From: CAVRTJ01 sp964507185
GTDB lineage: Bacteria > Acidobacteriota > UBA4820 > DSQY01
Direction of reading: 5' to 3'
Length of the DNA stretch: 64,000 nt
Assembly: GCA_964507185.1 (NCBI GenBank)
Contig: CAZDOY010000009.1
Span: 25,125 to 89,124, forward strand
Shown here in pieces: positions 51,808-60,703 of the stretch. The notes beneath the pieces were generated by a model that searched no databases, was not told the DNA's origin, and saw only the letters and a list, made by a program, of their open reading frames with translations. Made by a program: the position numbers and the translations under genes. How positions within the stretch are numbered: the first letter of the stretch is position 1; each line of letters opens with the position of its first letter.

Positions 51808-54363
51808 TCACGGACGTCCGCCGGCCCCGGCCCCCTCCGGTTGATGAAAACCATAGTTCCCATCGAGGAACTGCGCCACGTACCACTGCATGACGTCATG
51901 ACCCGTCATGTACATGTCGAGTTGGCTCGCACAGGCCATCAGCCGCCCCAGCATGTCCAGCCTGTTCTCCGTTTCTTCGGCCGGCCGTTTCCTGAACCAC
52001 GCGTTGACCAGATCACCCCGCCTGTCCGTCTGGAAATCGTAGTGATCGAGGCACGTCTGGATAAAGACGGCCCTGAGGTTTCTCCGCCATCGAGTGGCTC
52101 CCCCCCCTGAGAACCGGAAGGCGACGTAGTTGTTGTTCACGACGTCGGAGACGCACGCGTCGACCAGAGTGAAATGGTAGGCCAACCGGGAATTCAGATT
52201 CATGTACTCGTCGGCCACGAGGAGATAGCTCCTGTCGCCGAGGGCCCGGCGCGCACTGGAGTGCGACGAGAACGCCCCCGCCATGACGGAGGCCAGGCCC
52301 TCCAGACTGGCCGGCATCTGGCGGCTCCACGTCACGTCCGGGTGGCTGACGCCTCGCCAGATGGCCTGGAAAGGCCGGGCGATGATCTGGGAAGGACTCA
52401 CGGCCCGGCTGGAAGCCGCCTCGGGCGCGAGGCCGCCGCCAAGGTCGAGAACGTAAAGGTTGATGGGGGCCGGATCGATCAGGCGCTTGGACGTGTGGGG
52501 GCCGCTCTGGAGCTCGCTGTCGTTGATGGCGAACATGGCCTCGATCGCTTTTTCGTGAGAGAACCGCAACACGTCGTGCGTCGAGCGGCAGCCCCTGGGA
52601 CGGAAATTCAGGGCCGACGGATCCAGGAGGTGGAGCGAGAGCAGTTTCTCGCTTATGGGATCGCTCCGCGTGCTGGATGGCGGGGCGGCCTCGGGCTCGT
52701 CCATCTCCCGCGGCGGCCACAAATTGCCCCGGTAAACGCGCTGGTTAACGGCATCGAGGCTCACGGCGTCATCCTTGCTGATTCGTTCGAGGGCGCCCGG
52801 CATCTCGAAAACGGACGGCACCTTGAATTCCCGGAGGAGGGCGGCGCCGTGGCCGGCTATATTGCCGGATTCCGCGACGACGCCGGATATGTGGGGCAGG
52901 ATTTTTACGATCTCTGGGGACGCCCTGTGCATGAAGACGACGGCGCCTTTCGGCGCGTGGTCCAGGTCGTGGTGGGTCCGCGCGATATAGGCCTTTCCGG
53001 ACACCCTGCCCGGATAGACCGTACGTCCCCCCTCGAGGAGAGGTTCTTCCCTGACACGGGTCTTGGAGCGCCTGGACGCTTCCGCGAGAGCCAGCGGCCT
53101 GGATTGGAGTATCCAGAGGTTGCCCTCCCTGTCGAGGGCCCACTCCACGTCCTGGGGGACCTTGAAATGTTCCTCGATTCGAACGGCCCAGTGAGCGAGC
53201 ACCTGAATCTCCTCGGACCGGAGGCTCGGCTCGACGGCCGCCTTCCGGGCGAGCGGCGTGCGCCGCAGGCCGCCCCGGGCGTCCAGCTCGACGATCTCGT
53301 CCTTGCGGGCGATCCTGCTCTCCATGATCGCGTGGGGGTGGCCCCGGGACACGCTGAACAGGTCCGCCGGCATGCGCCCGCTGGCTATGTCCAGCCCCAG
53401 CCCCCGGGTCGCAGTGATCAGCACCTCGCGGCTGCGGGGATTCCCGGGGTCGCGGGTGTACATGATCCCCGCCGCCCTGGCGTCGATGACGGGTAAAAAC
53501 AACACCGCCATGGGACTGTCCACTTCGGGCAGACCGATGGACAGGCGATAGAAGAGTGCCCGTTCGCTGAAGCGGCTGGCGACCACCCGCTTGTAGGCAT
53601 CCACGAGTCCGGACTCGGTTACGTTGAGCAGGCTGAGGAACTGGCCGGCGAATGTTTGCGCCCCGCCTTCGCCCACGGCGCTCGACCGCACGGCGAAACC
53701 GAGGCCGCCGAGATCCATCGCCTTTCCACGCTCGGTGATGGCCACCTCCACGGCCCTGGGAACGGATTGGTCCATGACACCGTCCGACAGTTCCGCCGAG
53801 GCGGCCTGAAGAGTGGGCGGACTCTGCACGTCGACTCCCGCGAGGGCGTTCCGAATGCTTTTCCATGCGGGATTTCCGAAAAACCTTCGGTACGCCTCCG
53901 TGGTGAGAACGTACCCGTGCGGTACGGGCAGGCCCAGCGCGTTCTTGATCTCGCCCAACGCCGCCGCCTTCCCCCCCACCTCGCCGGTGTCCCCGGCCCC
54001 GACCTCCGACAGCCACGCCGCGAGCCTCGGCGAGACCAGCTCCTGCTGGGTCGCGATGAAATTCTCGACCTCGTGCCGGTGGTCCCTCACCGCACCGGCC
54101 AGGGCCGGAAACTTCTTGCCGGTCAGGACCTCCAGCGTGCCGACTATTCTCTCGGCCCTTTCGAAGATGCCCGCCACGCGGGTTCCAAGGACGTCCCGCC
54201 GGGGGGGCACGTACTGGAGGTCCTCCTGGAGGGTCGCCATGAGTTCGAGGCTCTCGTTATTGAGCGCGAGGAGACTTCTGAAGCTCTCGTACTTGCGACG
54301 GACCCGCCTTTCGGTCGGGACCTCTTCCTCATTCCGACCCTTCTTCGAAAACCACCAGCGCAT
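51808..54363 (-). CDS. PEP-synthase-like phosphotransferase, paralogue A
   Basis: An 851-residue protein. Residues 1-115 are a helical N-terminal region. Residues ~120-440 form the ATP-grasp module of PEP synthase/PPDK (EVGGKAAALGEI, VRSSAVGEG, TFAGQFLSLLNV, QDVEWALDREG, LQSRPL). The phospho-His domain (~450-560) has His505 in AGHGAALLREFKVPSVF. The PEP/pyruvate TIM barrel of PpsA is missing. Instead a C-terminal ~270-residue domain (RGCRSTHDVLRFSHEKAIEAMF, NLYVLDLGGG, LVADEYMNLNSRLAYHF) is shared only with the next gene. The protein likely phosphorylates its His from ATP and passes phosphate to an unknown acceptor, like rifampin phosphotransferases in plan. Confidence 0.8.
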   Translation of the reverse strand: MRWWFSKKGRNEEEVPTERRVRRKYESFRSLLALNNESLELMATLQEDLQYVPPRRDVLGTRVAGIFERAERIVGTLEVLTGKKFPALAGAVRDHRHEVENFIATQQELVSPRLAAWLSEVGAGDTGEVGGKAAALGEIKNALGLPVPHGYVLTTEAYRRFFGNPAWKSIRNALAGVDVQSPPTLQAASAELSDGVMDQSVPRAVEVAITERGKAMDLGGLGFAVRSSAVGEGGAQTFAGQFLSLLNVTESGLVDAYKRVVASRFSERALFYRLSIGLPEVDSPMAVLFLPVIDARAAGIMYTRDPGNPRSREVLITATRGLGLDIASGRMPADLFSVSRGHPHAIMESRIARKDEIVELDARGGLRRTPLARKAAVEPSLRSEEIQVLAHWAVRIEEHFKVPQDVEWALDREGNLWILQSRPLALAEASRRSKTRVREEPLLEGGRTVYPGRVSGKAYIARTHHDLDHAPKGAVVFMHRASPEIVKILPHISGVVAESGNIAGHGAALLREFKVPSVFEMPGALERISKDDAVSLDAVNQRVYRGNLWPPREMDEPEAAPPSSTRSDPISEKLLSLHLLDPSALNFRPRGCRSTHDVLRFSHEKAIEAMFAINDSELQSGPHTSKRLIDPAPINLYVLDLGGGLAPEAASSRAVSPSQIIARPFQAIWRGVSHPDVTWSRQMPASLEGLASVMAGAFSSHSSARRALGDRSYLLVADEYMNLNSRLAYHFTLVDACVSDVVNNNYVAFRFSGGGATRWRRNLRAVFIQTCLDHYDFQTDRRGDLVNAWFRKRPAEETENRLDMLGRLMACASQLDMYMTGHDVMQWYVAQFLDGNYGFHQPEGAGAGGRP

Positions 54364-54431
54364 TCCCGCCCCTGTCCCGCGTTCCCGGCGCCACCGCCGG
54401 AAAATGCCGCCGCAAGCCGCCGTCCGCGTCG

Positions 54432-56993
54432 TCAGCCTTGCGGCCCGTCGCCGGGAACGCCGCCTTCCGGCGGTTCGAAGTCATAGTTACCCGCGATAAA
54501 CTGATCCGCGTACCATTTCATGGCCCCCTGGCTGCTCATGTACATGTCGAGCTGGGTCGTGCAGACGGTCAGCCGCCCAAGTATATCGAGTTTCTCTGCC
54601 GTTTCACCCGCCGTGGCCTTCTTGAACCATGCGTTCACCACGTCGCCCCGGCGATCCACGTGGAAACCGAAATGCCCCAATACGGATTGGATGAAGCAGG
54701 CGCGCAGGCTTCGCCGCCTCCTGCTCGCCCCTCCCCCGGCGAAGCGGAAAGTGACGTAGTTATTGTTGGGCGTCTCCGACAGACTGGCGTCCACCATGGA
54801 AAAATGGTAGGCCATCCGGGCGTTGAGGTTCATGTATTCCTCGGCAACGAGGAGGTAGCTGTAATCGCCGAGCGCGCGCTTGCCGCTGTGCTGCTCCGAG
54901 AGTGAACTGGCGAGCACCGAGGCGAAACCGCCGAGGCTTGGCGCGGCCTTTCGGTTCCACGCCACGTCCGGGCGGGAGACGCCTTCCCAGAAGGCCCTGA
55001 AGGGCCGGGAACGAACGTCCTCCGGCTGGATATCTCCGCCGCCGGCGGCAGGCTGGACCAGCCCTCCCCCCAGGTCGAGCACGTAGAGGTTCATGGGCGA
55101 CGTGGTCACGATCCGGCGGCAGCCCGGGTTGCCGCGTTCCAGTTCTTCGTCGTTCAGGGCGAACATCGACTCGATGGCCCTTTCGTGGGCGAAACGCAGC
55201 ACGTCGTGGACCGACTTGCAGCCCCCCGGCCTGAAGTTGAAATCGTCAGGGTCCAGGAGATGGAGAGCCAGGACGCGGCGGCTGATGGGGTCCGTTTCGC
55301 GACCGGCACCGGTTTTCTTTTCGCGTTTCTCCGTTCTAGGGGGCCACTGAATTCCCTCGTAAACCTTTGACCTGACGGCGTCCAGACTCACGGGGTCGCC
55401 GGGCCGGACGGCGCCATGGAAGTCCGGGGCCTCGAAGATCGAGGGGACCTTGAACTCCCTGAGAAGCGCGGCCCCGTGACCGGCCACGTTCCCCTTGCTG
55501 GATACCAGGCCCGCAAGACGCGGCAGGACCTTGACCAGTTCCGGCGTCGGCCTTTCCACAAAGACGACCGCACCCTGCGGCGTGCGCGTCAGGAGGCGGG
55601 AATCGCTCACGATAAAGGCGTTGCCCGACGTCCTGCCGGGATAAACGGTCCGCCCTCCCGAGAGGACAGGGTGGGCGCGTGTATGGGGGCGGCCGCGGTC
55701 CCGGCCCGTGTCGGCCAAGGTGAGAGGCCTGGACTGCACGACCCAGGGACGTCCATCCTTGTCGAGGACCCACTCCACGTCCTGCGGGGACTTGAAATGC
55801 GCTTCGAGCTTCAGGGCCCAGACGGCAAGGGTCCTGAGCGCCTCCTCCGGGAGGCTCGGGGCATCCCTCAAATCCCCGTCGAGCGCCTGCCTGCCGAGGC
55901 CGCCCGTCGGCTCCGGCACCACCGCGCTCTCTTTCGAGGCAAGTTGCCGGTCCAGGACCTTGTGCGCGCCAGACCTGGAGACCAGGAATTGGTCGGCCGG
56001 AGACCGCCCGCTCGCTATCTCCGTCCCCAACCCCATGGTCGCCGTGATCATGACGGCGCCGCCCTTCGGATTCTTGGGATCCCTCGAATACATGATGCCC
56101 GAAGCCCTCGCATCGAGAGTGGGCAGAAAGAGAACGGCCATTGGGCTCTCCACTTCCTGCACCCCCCGCGACAACCTGTAGAAGAGGGCGCGGGCGCTGA
56201 AACGGCTGGCGACCACTTTCTTGTAGGCATCCACAAGTCCATTCCGTGGGACGTTCAGGAGGCTCTCGAACTGCCCGGCGAAACTGCTTCGCCCGCCCTC
56301 TCCGACCGCACTTGATCGGACGGCCCACCCCATCCCGTCCGTCTCGATGGCGAGGGCCCTGTCCCCGATCGCCACTTCCACGGCCCTGGGAACGGTTCTG
56401 CCGAGGACGGCCCCGGTCAGCCTGGCGGCGCACCGTTCCTGGCCCTCGAGGTCGTCCAACTCGAGCCCCCGCGTTTCATCGCGCACGATCTCCCACAGGG
56501 GGATGCCGCAAAAACGGCTGTAGGCCTCGGTGGTCAGGACGAATCCGTCGGGGACGGGCAACCTGAGTACGTTCCGAATCTCCCCCAGGACGCCCGCCTT
56601 CCCGCCCACCTCTTCGGCGTCGTCCGGGCCGATCTCCGACAACCGGGCCGCAAGCCTCGACGCGGCCAGTTCCTCCCTTGCCGCGATGTGCGCCTCCACC
56701 TCATGCCGCTGGGTCCTGAGAATGTCGTCGAGGCGAGCGTACCTTCCCTCACACAGGTGGTTCAGTTCGGACACCGCGGATTCGGCCTTCTGAAAAATGG
56801 CATCGATTCTCGCGCCTACGTGGCTCCGGAGAGGCGGCACGCACTGCAGATCTTCCTGCAGGCGCGCCAACAGCTCCAGGCTCTCGTTGTTGAGGGCCTG
56901 TAGAGACTGGAAACTCTTGAACTTGGACCGGATAATTTCGTCCGTGGGGCCGGTGGGTTCAGTCCGCGGCCGCTGTCTTCGCCAAATACCCAT
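54432..56993 (-). CDS. PEP-synthase-like phosphotransferase, paralogue B
   Basis: An 853-residue tandem paralogue of the gene at 51808, with the same domain order: helical N-terminus, ATP-grasp (EVGGKAGVLGEI, VRSSAVGEGGRSSFAGQF, QDVEWVLDKDG, VQSRPL), phospho-His domain with His506 (AGHGAALLREFKVPSIF) and the novel C-terminal domain (GCKSVHDVLRFAHERAIESMF, NLYVLDLGGG, LVAEEYMNLNARMAYHF, TPNNNYVTFRF). The two are too different at the termini and linker to be a recent duplication. Having two suggests a heteromer or two acceptors. The separation is 68 bases. Confidence 0.8.
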   Translation of the reverse strand: MGIWRRQRPRTEPTGPTDEIIRSKFKSFQSLQALNNESLELLARLQEDLQCVPPLRSHVGARIDAIFQKAESAVSELNHLCEGRYARLDDILRTQRHEVEAHIAAREELAASRLAARLSEIGPDDAEEVGGKAGVLGEIRNVLRLPVPDGFVLTTEAYSRFCGIPLWEIVRDETRGLELDDLEGQERCAARLTGAVLGRTVPRAVEVAIGDRALAIETDGMGWAVRSSAVGEGGRSSFAGQFESLLNVPRNGLVDAYKKVVASRFSARALFYRLSRGVQEVESPMAVLFLPTLDARASGIMYSRDPKNPKGGAVMITATMGLGTEIASGRSPADQFLVSRSGAHKVLDRQLASKESAVVPEPTGGLGRQALDGDLRDAPSLPEEALRTLAVWALKLEAHFKSPQDVEWVLDKDGRPWVVQSRPLTLADTGRDRGRPHTRAHPVLSGGRTVYPGRTSGNAFIVSDSRLLTRTPQGAVVFVERPTPELVKVLPRLAGLVSSKGNVAGHGAALLREFKVPSIFEAPDFHGAVRPGDPVSLDAVRSKVYEGIQWPPRTEKREKKTGAGRETDPISRRVLALHLLDPDDFNFRPGGCKSVHDVLRFAHERAIESMFALNDEELERGNPGCRRIVTTSPMNLYVLDLGGGLVQPAAGGGDIQPEDVRSRPFRAFWEGVSRPDVAWNRKAAPSLGGFASVLASSLSEQHSGKRALGDYSYLLVAEEYMNLNARMAYHFSMVDASLSETPNNNYVTFRFAGGGASRRRRSLRACFIQSVLGHFGFHVDRRGDVVNAWFKKATAGETAEKLDILGRLTVCTTQLDMYMSSQGAMKWYADQFIAGNYDFEPPEGGVPGDGPQG

Positions 56994-57051
56994 GGTTAGA
57001 ATGTCGCGAATTGAGCGGCGGAACGCAAGGCCCGGTGCGTGGTGGGATTTG

Positions 57052-57849
57052 TCAATGGACCGCCTGCGCGCCTTTCTTGCGTCCCGGCCCCATGCCCCTG
57101 AAGATAAGCCCCACCATCAGCCCTGCAAACATGGCCACGATAACGGCGACCAGGCCGTATACGAATCCATGCCTCACCGCCAGACCGCTCACCCACGCCT
57201 CCACGCCGATCTTCTCCACCTTCACCTGCTCCGAATCGATGCTGACGACCTTTCCGTTCCGAACGGCGATAGAGTCTATGTGATAGGTGCCCGGGTGAGC
57301 CTTCGGGGGCCAAAAGAAGCTCGTCTCGAACATGTTCCCCTTCACGCGCTTCACGTCGCCCTCGTGAAAACTGTATAGCTGGTCCTCGATGCGCGTCTGG
57401 ATGAGTTCGTCCACGAGGATGGGCGGGGTTTCCGGTGGCACCTTGATGGACTCGACGAGCCCCCGCATCCCGACGCGGTACTTGATCTGGTCCTCGACGT
57501 ACAGAATCTTGTCGATGGGGCGCGTGGATTTGACCTTGAACATCCAGGGAACGTTCTCGAAGGTGACCTTGCCGATGGAGAACCAGAAGATGCCGACACG
57601 GCCCTTCTGGGAATAGGTGGTGGTCACGCGGGGGGAGGACAGTTTAACGATGACGTCGCAGTCCCTGGGGACCGTGCCGTAGATCAGAAGACGCGTTCCG
57701 TGGTAGTCCGCCGTGACCTGAATCTCGTCCGTGGGCAGATGGGCGGCGATGGCCGGCCGGGCCGGCGTGCGGACCTGCTGCGCCGGCAGGGTCAGGGCGA
57801 GCGCCAGACATGCGAGAGCAAACACGGGGAGAGCCGGTGAGCGCCGCAT
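57052..57849 (-). CDS. Alph_Pro_TM (TIGR02186-like) protein 3
   Basis: A 265-residue member: signal peptide (about 1-23), CDVIVKLSSP, GIFWFSIGKV, FENVPWMFKVKST, PIDKIL, and a C-terminal helix (GFVYGLVAVIVAMFAGLMVGLIF) with a basic tail. Its ATG shares the A of the TauE stop (TGATG), the same coupling as in pairs 1 and 2. It lies 58 bases upstream of phosphotransferase B. Confidence 0.83.
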   Translation of the reverse strand: MRRSPALPVFALACLALALTLPAQQVRTPARPAIAAHLPTDEIQVTADYHGTRLLIYGTVPRDCDVIVKLSSPRVTTTYSQKGRVGIFWFSIGKVTFENVPWMFKVKSTRPIDKILYVEDQIKYRVGMRGLVESIKVPPETPPILVDELIQTRIEDQLYSFHEGDVKRVKGNMFETSFFWPPKAHPGTYHIDSIAVRNGKVVSIDSEQVKVEKIGVEAWVSGLAVRHGFVYGLVAVIVAMFAGLMVGLIFRGMGPGRKKGAQAVH

Positions 57850-58757
57850 CAGTGCCCTCCCATCTGCGCAAGGATATGCGCCGGACGCATGAGAAGGTCG
57901 AGGAACATCTTCACGCACAGGCCGAGGACCAGGATTGCCAGGAAAATCTTCAGCTGCCTTCCGCTCAGATGGCGTCCCACCCTCACACCGATCTGGGCCC
58001 CGATGGAGGATCCGATGAGGAGGGAGATGGCCAGGAAGATGTCCACGTTGTGATTTACGGTGGCCTGCATCACGGTCGTGGCGCCGGCCGTGAAAAGCAT
58101 CTGGAAGAGGCTGGTGCCGACAACGACCCGCATGGGCATCCTCAGGAGGTAGGTCATGGTGGGGATCAGCAGGAAGCCGCCGCCTACCCCCATGATGGCG
58201 GCCAGGATCCCGACCATGATGCCGAGGAGGATAGGGCTCATGGCGGACGTCGTCACGCCCGACGTTTCGAAGCGCGTGGAAAAAGGAAGCCGGATCATGA
58301 CGCGGTCAAGCCAGGAGTCACCCTTGCTGGCAGTCTCGTCACTCACAGGACGGGTGAGGCTCTCGATGAGCATGATGGCGCCCACCAGGGCCAGCAGGAC
58401 CACATAGCAGATGCGGATGACCACGTCCACGTTTCCCGTCTGTTTGAGAATCTTGATGAGGAAGGTGCCGATGCCTCCGCCCACCACGCCGCCGACGAGC
58501 ATGAAGAGGCCCATCTTCACGTCGACGTTGCCTTCCTTGTAGTGCGCGAACGCGCCCGATGTGCTGGCCGCCACGATCTGGTTGGCGTCGGAGGCCGCGG
58601 CGACCATGGGTTCGATACCAAGCATGATCAGCAGTGGTGTGAGAAGAAACCCACCGCCGACTCCGAAGACCCCCGAAAGAAACCCGACCATGGCGCCGAC
58701 CCCGATCAGGAGGAAGACGTTGATGCTGATCCCCGCGACGGGCAAAAATATGGTCAT
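57849..58757 (-). CDS. TauE/SafE-family permease 4
   Basis: A 302-residue permease (TIFLPVAGISINVFLL start, GVFGVGGGFLLTPLLIMLGI, AAIMGVGGGFLLIPTMTYLL). GAGGTGG just before the ATG at 58757 and alignment with permeases 1 and 2 fix the start; the frame opening to 58871 is not used. The insert between halves (SDETASKGDS) differs from that of the others. It is coupled to Alph_Pro_TM 3. Confidence 0.92.
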   Translation of the reverse strand: MTIFLPVAGISINVFLLIGVGAMVGFLSGVFGVGGGFLLTPLLIMLGIEPMVAAASDANQIVAASTSGAFAHYKEGNVDVKMGLFMLVGGVVGGGIGTFLIKILKQTGNVDVVIRICYVVLLALVGAIMLIESLTRPVSDETASKGDSWLDRVMIRLPFSTRFETSGVTTSAMSPILLGIMVGILAAIMGVGGGFLLIPTMTYLLRMPMRVVVGTSLFQMLFTAGATTVMQATVNHNVDIFLAISLLIGSSIGAQIGVRVGRHLSGRQLKIFLAILVLGLCVKMFLDLLMRPAHILAQMGGH

Positions 58758-58827
58758 GACCACCTCTTCATGCTGCGTTTCGGCTTCCCATCCGGCGATA
58801 CCCGAAGGACAATACCTCCCCGGTCCT

Positions 58828-59628
58828 TCAGTGCGCGACCGCTCCGCCCTTGCCCAGGCGTGAAGCCACAAAGTCGATGCCCAGTCCGGCCAGGAGGGCG
58901 ACGATTACTGCGAAGGCCCCGTACAGAGCCGCCCTGTCTTTCGCCATGTGGGCCATCCAGGCGGGAAATCCCACCTCATCAACCTTCAAGGTGGCCTTGA
59001 GTTCGCCGGCCACCGCACCGTCCCTGCATTCGTACGCGCTCACCGTGTATAGTCCCGGCGGCGCCTTCTTCGACCAACGGAAAGCAACCGTGAAAGGCGT
59101 GCCGGCCGGTCCGGGCGTGCCCATTTCAAGCCGTCCCGCCTGCACCTCGTAGATATTCTGGTTGGTCTTCATCTTCAGGAAGTTTTCCCGTATGACCGGC
59201 TGGTCGTAGGCTTCCGGCGAGACGTGCATCTGTTTCCTGATGGCCGACTCGTCCAGTTGATGGGCGTCGATGACCTCCCGGCCGAGAATCTTGTCGATCG
59301 GCTGGGAGCTGAACGACAGGAAGAGAGAAGGAACCCCCGAGATGTGGACCTTGCCCTGGTTGACCCAGATCGGTCCCACGCGCGCCTTCCTGTTGAGGAC
59401 CTCCTCCACGTCGGCACCCCGGATGACGACGACGACCTGGTCGCCCCGCGCGGCCGTCCCGGTGATCGTCACGTCCATTCCGCCGTAGAAAGTCCCCATG
59501 TGAATAACGTCCGGCGCAACTCTGAGCCCCTCCCTGTCCGATTTCCCCTCGCTCACGGCGTGAACGACGGCGACCGTCAGGAAAAACGTACAAACCGCTG
59601 CTGCAAGTACCATGGCCGTGCGTCTCAT
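58828..59628 (-). CDS. Alph_Pro_TM (TIGR02186-like) protein 4 (divergent)
   Basis: A 266-residue, most diverged member: signal peptide (AAAVCTFFLTVAVVHA), MGTFYGGMDVTITGTAARGDQVVVVIRG, GPIWVNQGKV, ISGVPSLFLSFSSQPIDKIL, and a C-terminal helix (LYGAFAVIVALLAGLGIDFV). The FW and VPW marks are weakened to IW and VPS. It starts one base after the TauE5 stop, so coupling is kept. Confidence 0.78.
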   Translation of the reverse strand: MRRTAMVLAAAVCTFFLTVAVVHAVSEGKSDREGLRVAPDVIHMGTFYGGMDVTITGTAARGDQVVVVIRGADVEEVLNRKARVGPIWVNQGKVHISGVPSLFLSFSSQPIDKILGREVIDAHQLDESAIRKQMHVSPEAYDQPVIRENFLKMKTNQNIYEVQAGRLEMGTPGPAGTPFTVAFRWSKKAPPGLYTVSAYECRDGAVAGELKATLKVDEVGFPAWMAHMAKDRAALYGAFAVIVALLAGLGIDFVASRLGKGGAVAH

Positions 59629-59629
59629 T

Positions 59630-60544
59630 TCAGTGCCCCTTCGCGTAGGAAAGAAGACTGGCCGGCGTCATCACCAGGCTGAAGGCCATTTTCACCATCA
59701 CGAGGAGAACGATGGACGCCAGGAGGATCTTCAGCTGATCGCCGCGCAGGAGTTTGCCGACCCTCGCGCCGATTTGCGCGCCGACGGTCGACCCCACGGC
59801 CAGCAGAATTGCAAGGACCAGGTCAACCGTATGGTTCGTCGTGGCCTGCATGAAGGTGACGCCCGCGCAGGTGAAGAGGATCTGGAAGAGATCCGTACCA
59901 ACCGCCACGTGCATGGGCATTCTGAGAAGGTAGACCATCATGGGAACCATGATGAATCCTCCCCCCACGCCCATGATCGCCGCGAGGATTCCGACCAGCG
60001 TGCAGAGAAAGAAGGGAACGAAGATGGAATGGGTGACGCCGGACCGCTTGAACTCCATCTGGAAGGGCAGCCTGTTGAGCAGACCCCGCGTCCTGGCAGG
60101 CCGGTGCGATTTGGAGGGAGCGGAACCCCGCCGGAGGCTCTGGAGGCTCTCCAGGAACATATAACCGCCGACCCCGCCCAGGATAATCACGTACGTGAAC
60201 TGGATGACCAGGTCCGCGTTTCCCATGGCCCGCAGGACCTTGATCACCTGGACGCCGATGGCCCCCCCGAAGAGCCCGCCCAGGAGAAGCACGATGCCCA
60301 GTTTCGCGTCGACGTTTCCGAGCCTGAAGTGGGCCGACGCACCCGAAGACGAGGCCGCCACGATCTGGCAGGAATCGGATGCCGCGGCCACCGTGGGCGG
60401 AATCCCGATCATGATGAGAATCGGGGTGAGCAGGAAGCCGCCTCCCACGCCGAACATCCCCGAAAGGAAACCTACCAGGATGCCGCACCCGATCAGAAGG
60501 AACAGGTTGACGCTGATTCCCGCGACGGGTAACAAGATTTCCAT
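59630..60544 (-). CDS. TauE/SafE-family permease 5
   Basis: A 304-residue permease (GMFGVGGGFLLTPILIMIGI and AAIMGVGGGFIMVPMMVYLL) with a basic insert (RRGSAPSKSHRPARTRG) between the halves. It is the second gene of the operon, 159 bases after the cytidylate-kinase-like gene. Confidence 0.92.
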   Translation of the reverse strand: MEILLPVAGISVNLFLLIGCGILVGFLSGMFGVGGGFLLTPILIMIGIPPTVAAASDSCQIVAASSSGASAHFRLGNVDAKLGIVLLLGGLFGGAIGVQVIKVLRAMGNADLVIQFTYVIILGGVGGYMFLESLQSLRRGSAPSKSHRPARTRGLLNRLPFQMEFKRSGVTHSIFVPFFLCTLVGILAAIMGVGGGFIMVPMMVYLLRMPMHVAVGTDLFQILFTCAGVTFMQATTNHTVDLVLAILLAVGSTVGAQIGARVGKLLRGDQLKILLASIVLLVMVKMAFSLVMTPASLLSYAKGH

Positions 60545-60703
60545 TATCCCCCCCGTTTGCCGTCAAGGCAGGACGTCCCGCCGCTGATACCGGTGCGGCA
60601 GTCGCCCCTCGTTCCATCCCCCTCTTGCATCAAAATACAGGGACCGGGCCCCTCCCAGGACCCTTCTCCGGTCGCGGATTTCCCCAAATCCGTGCGGCCG
60701 GCC

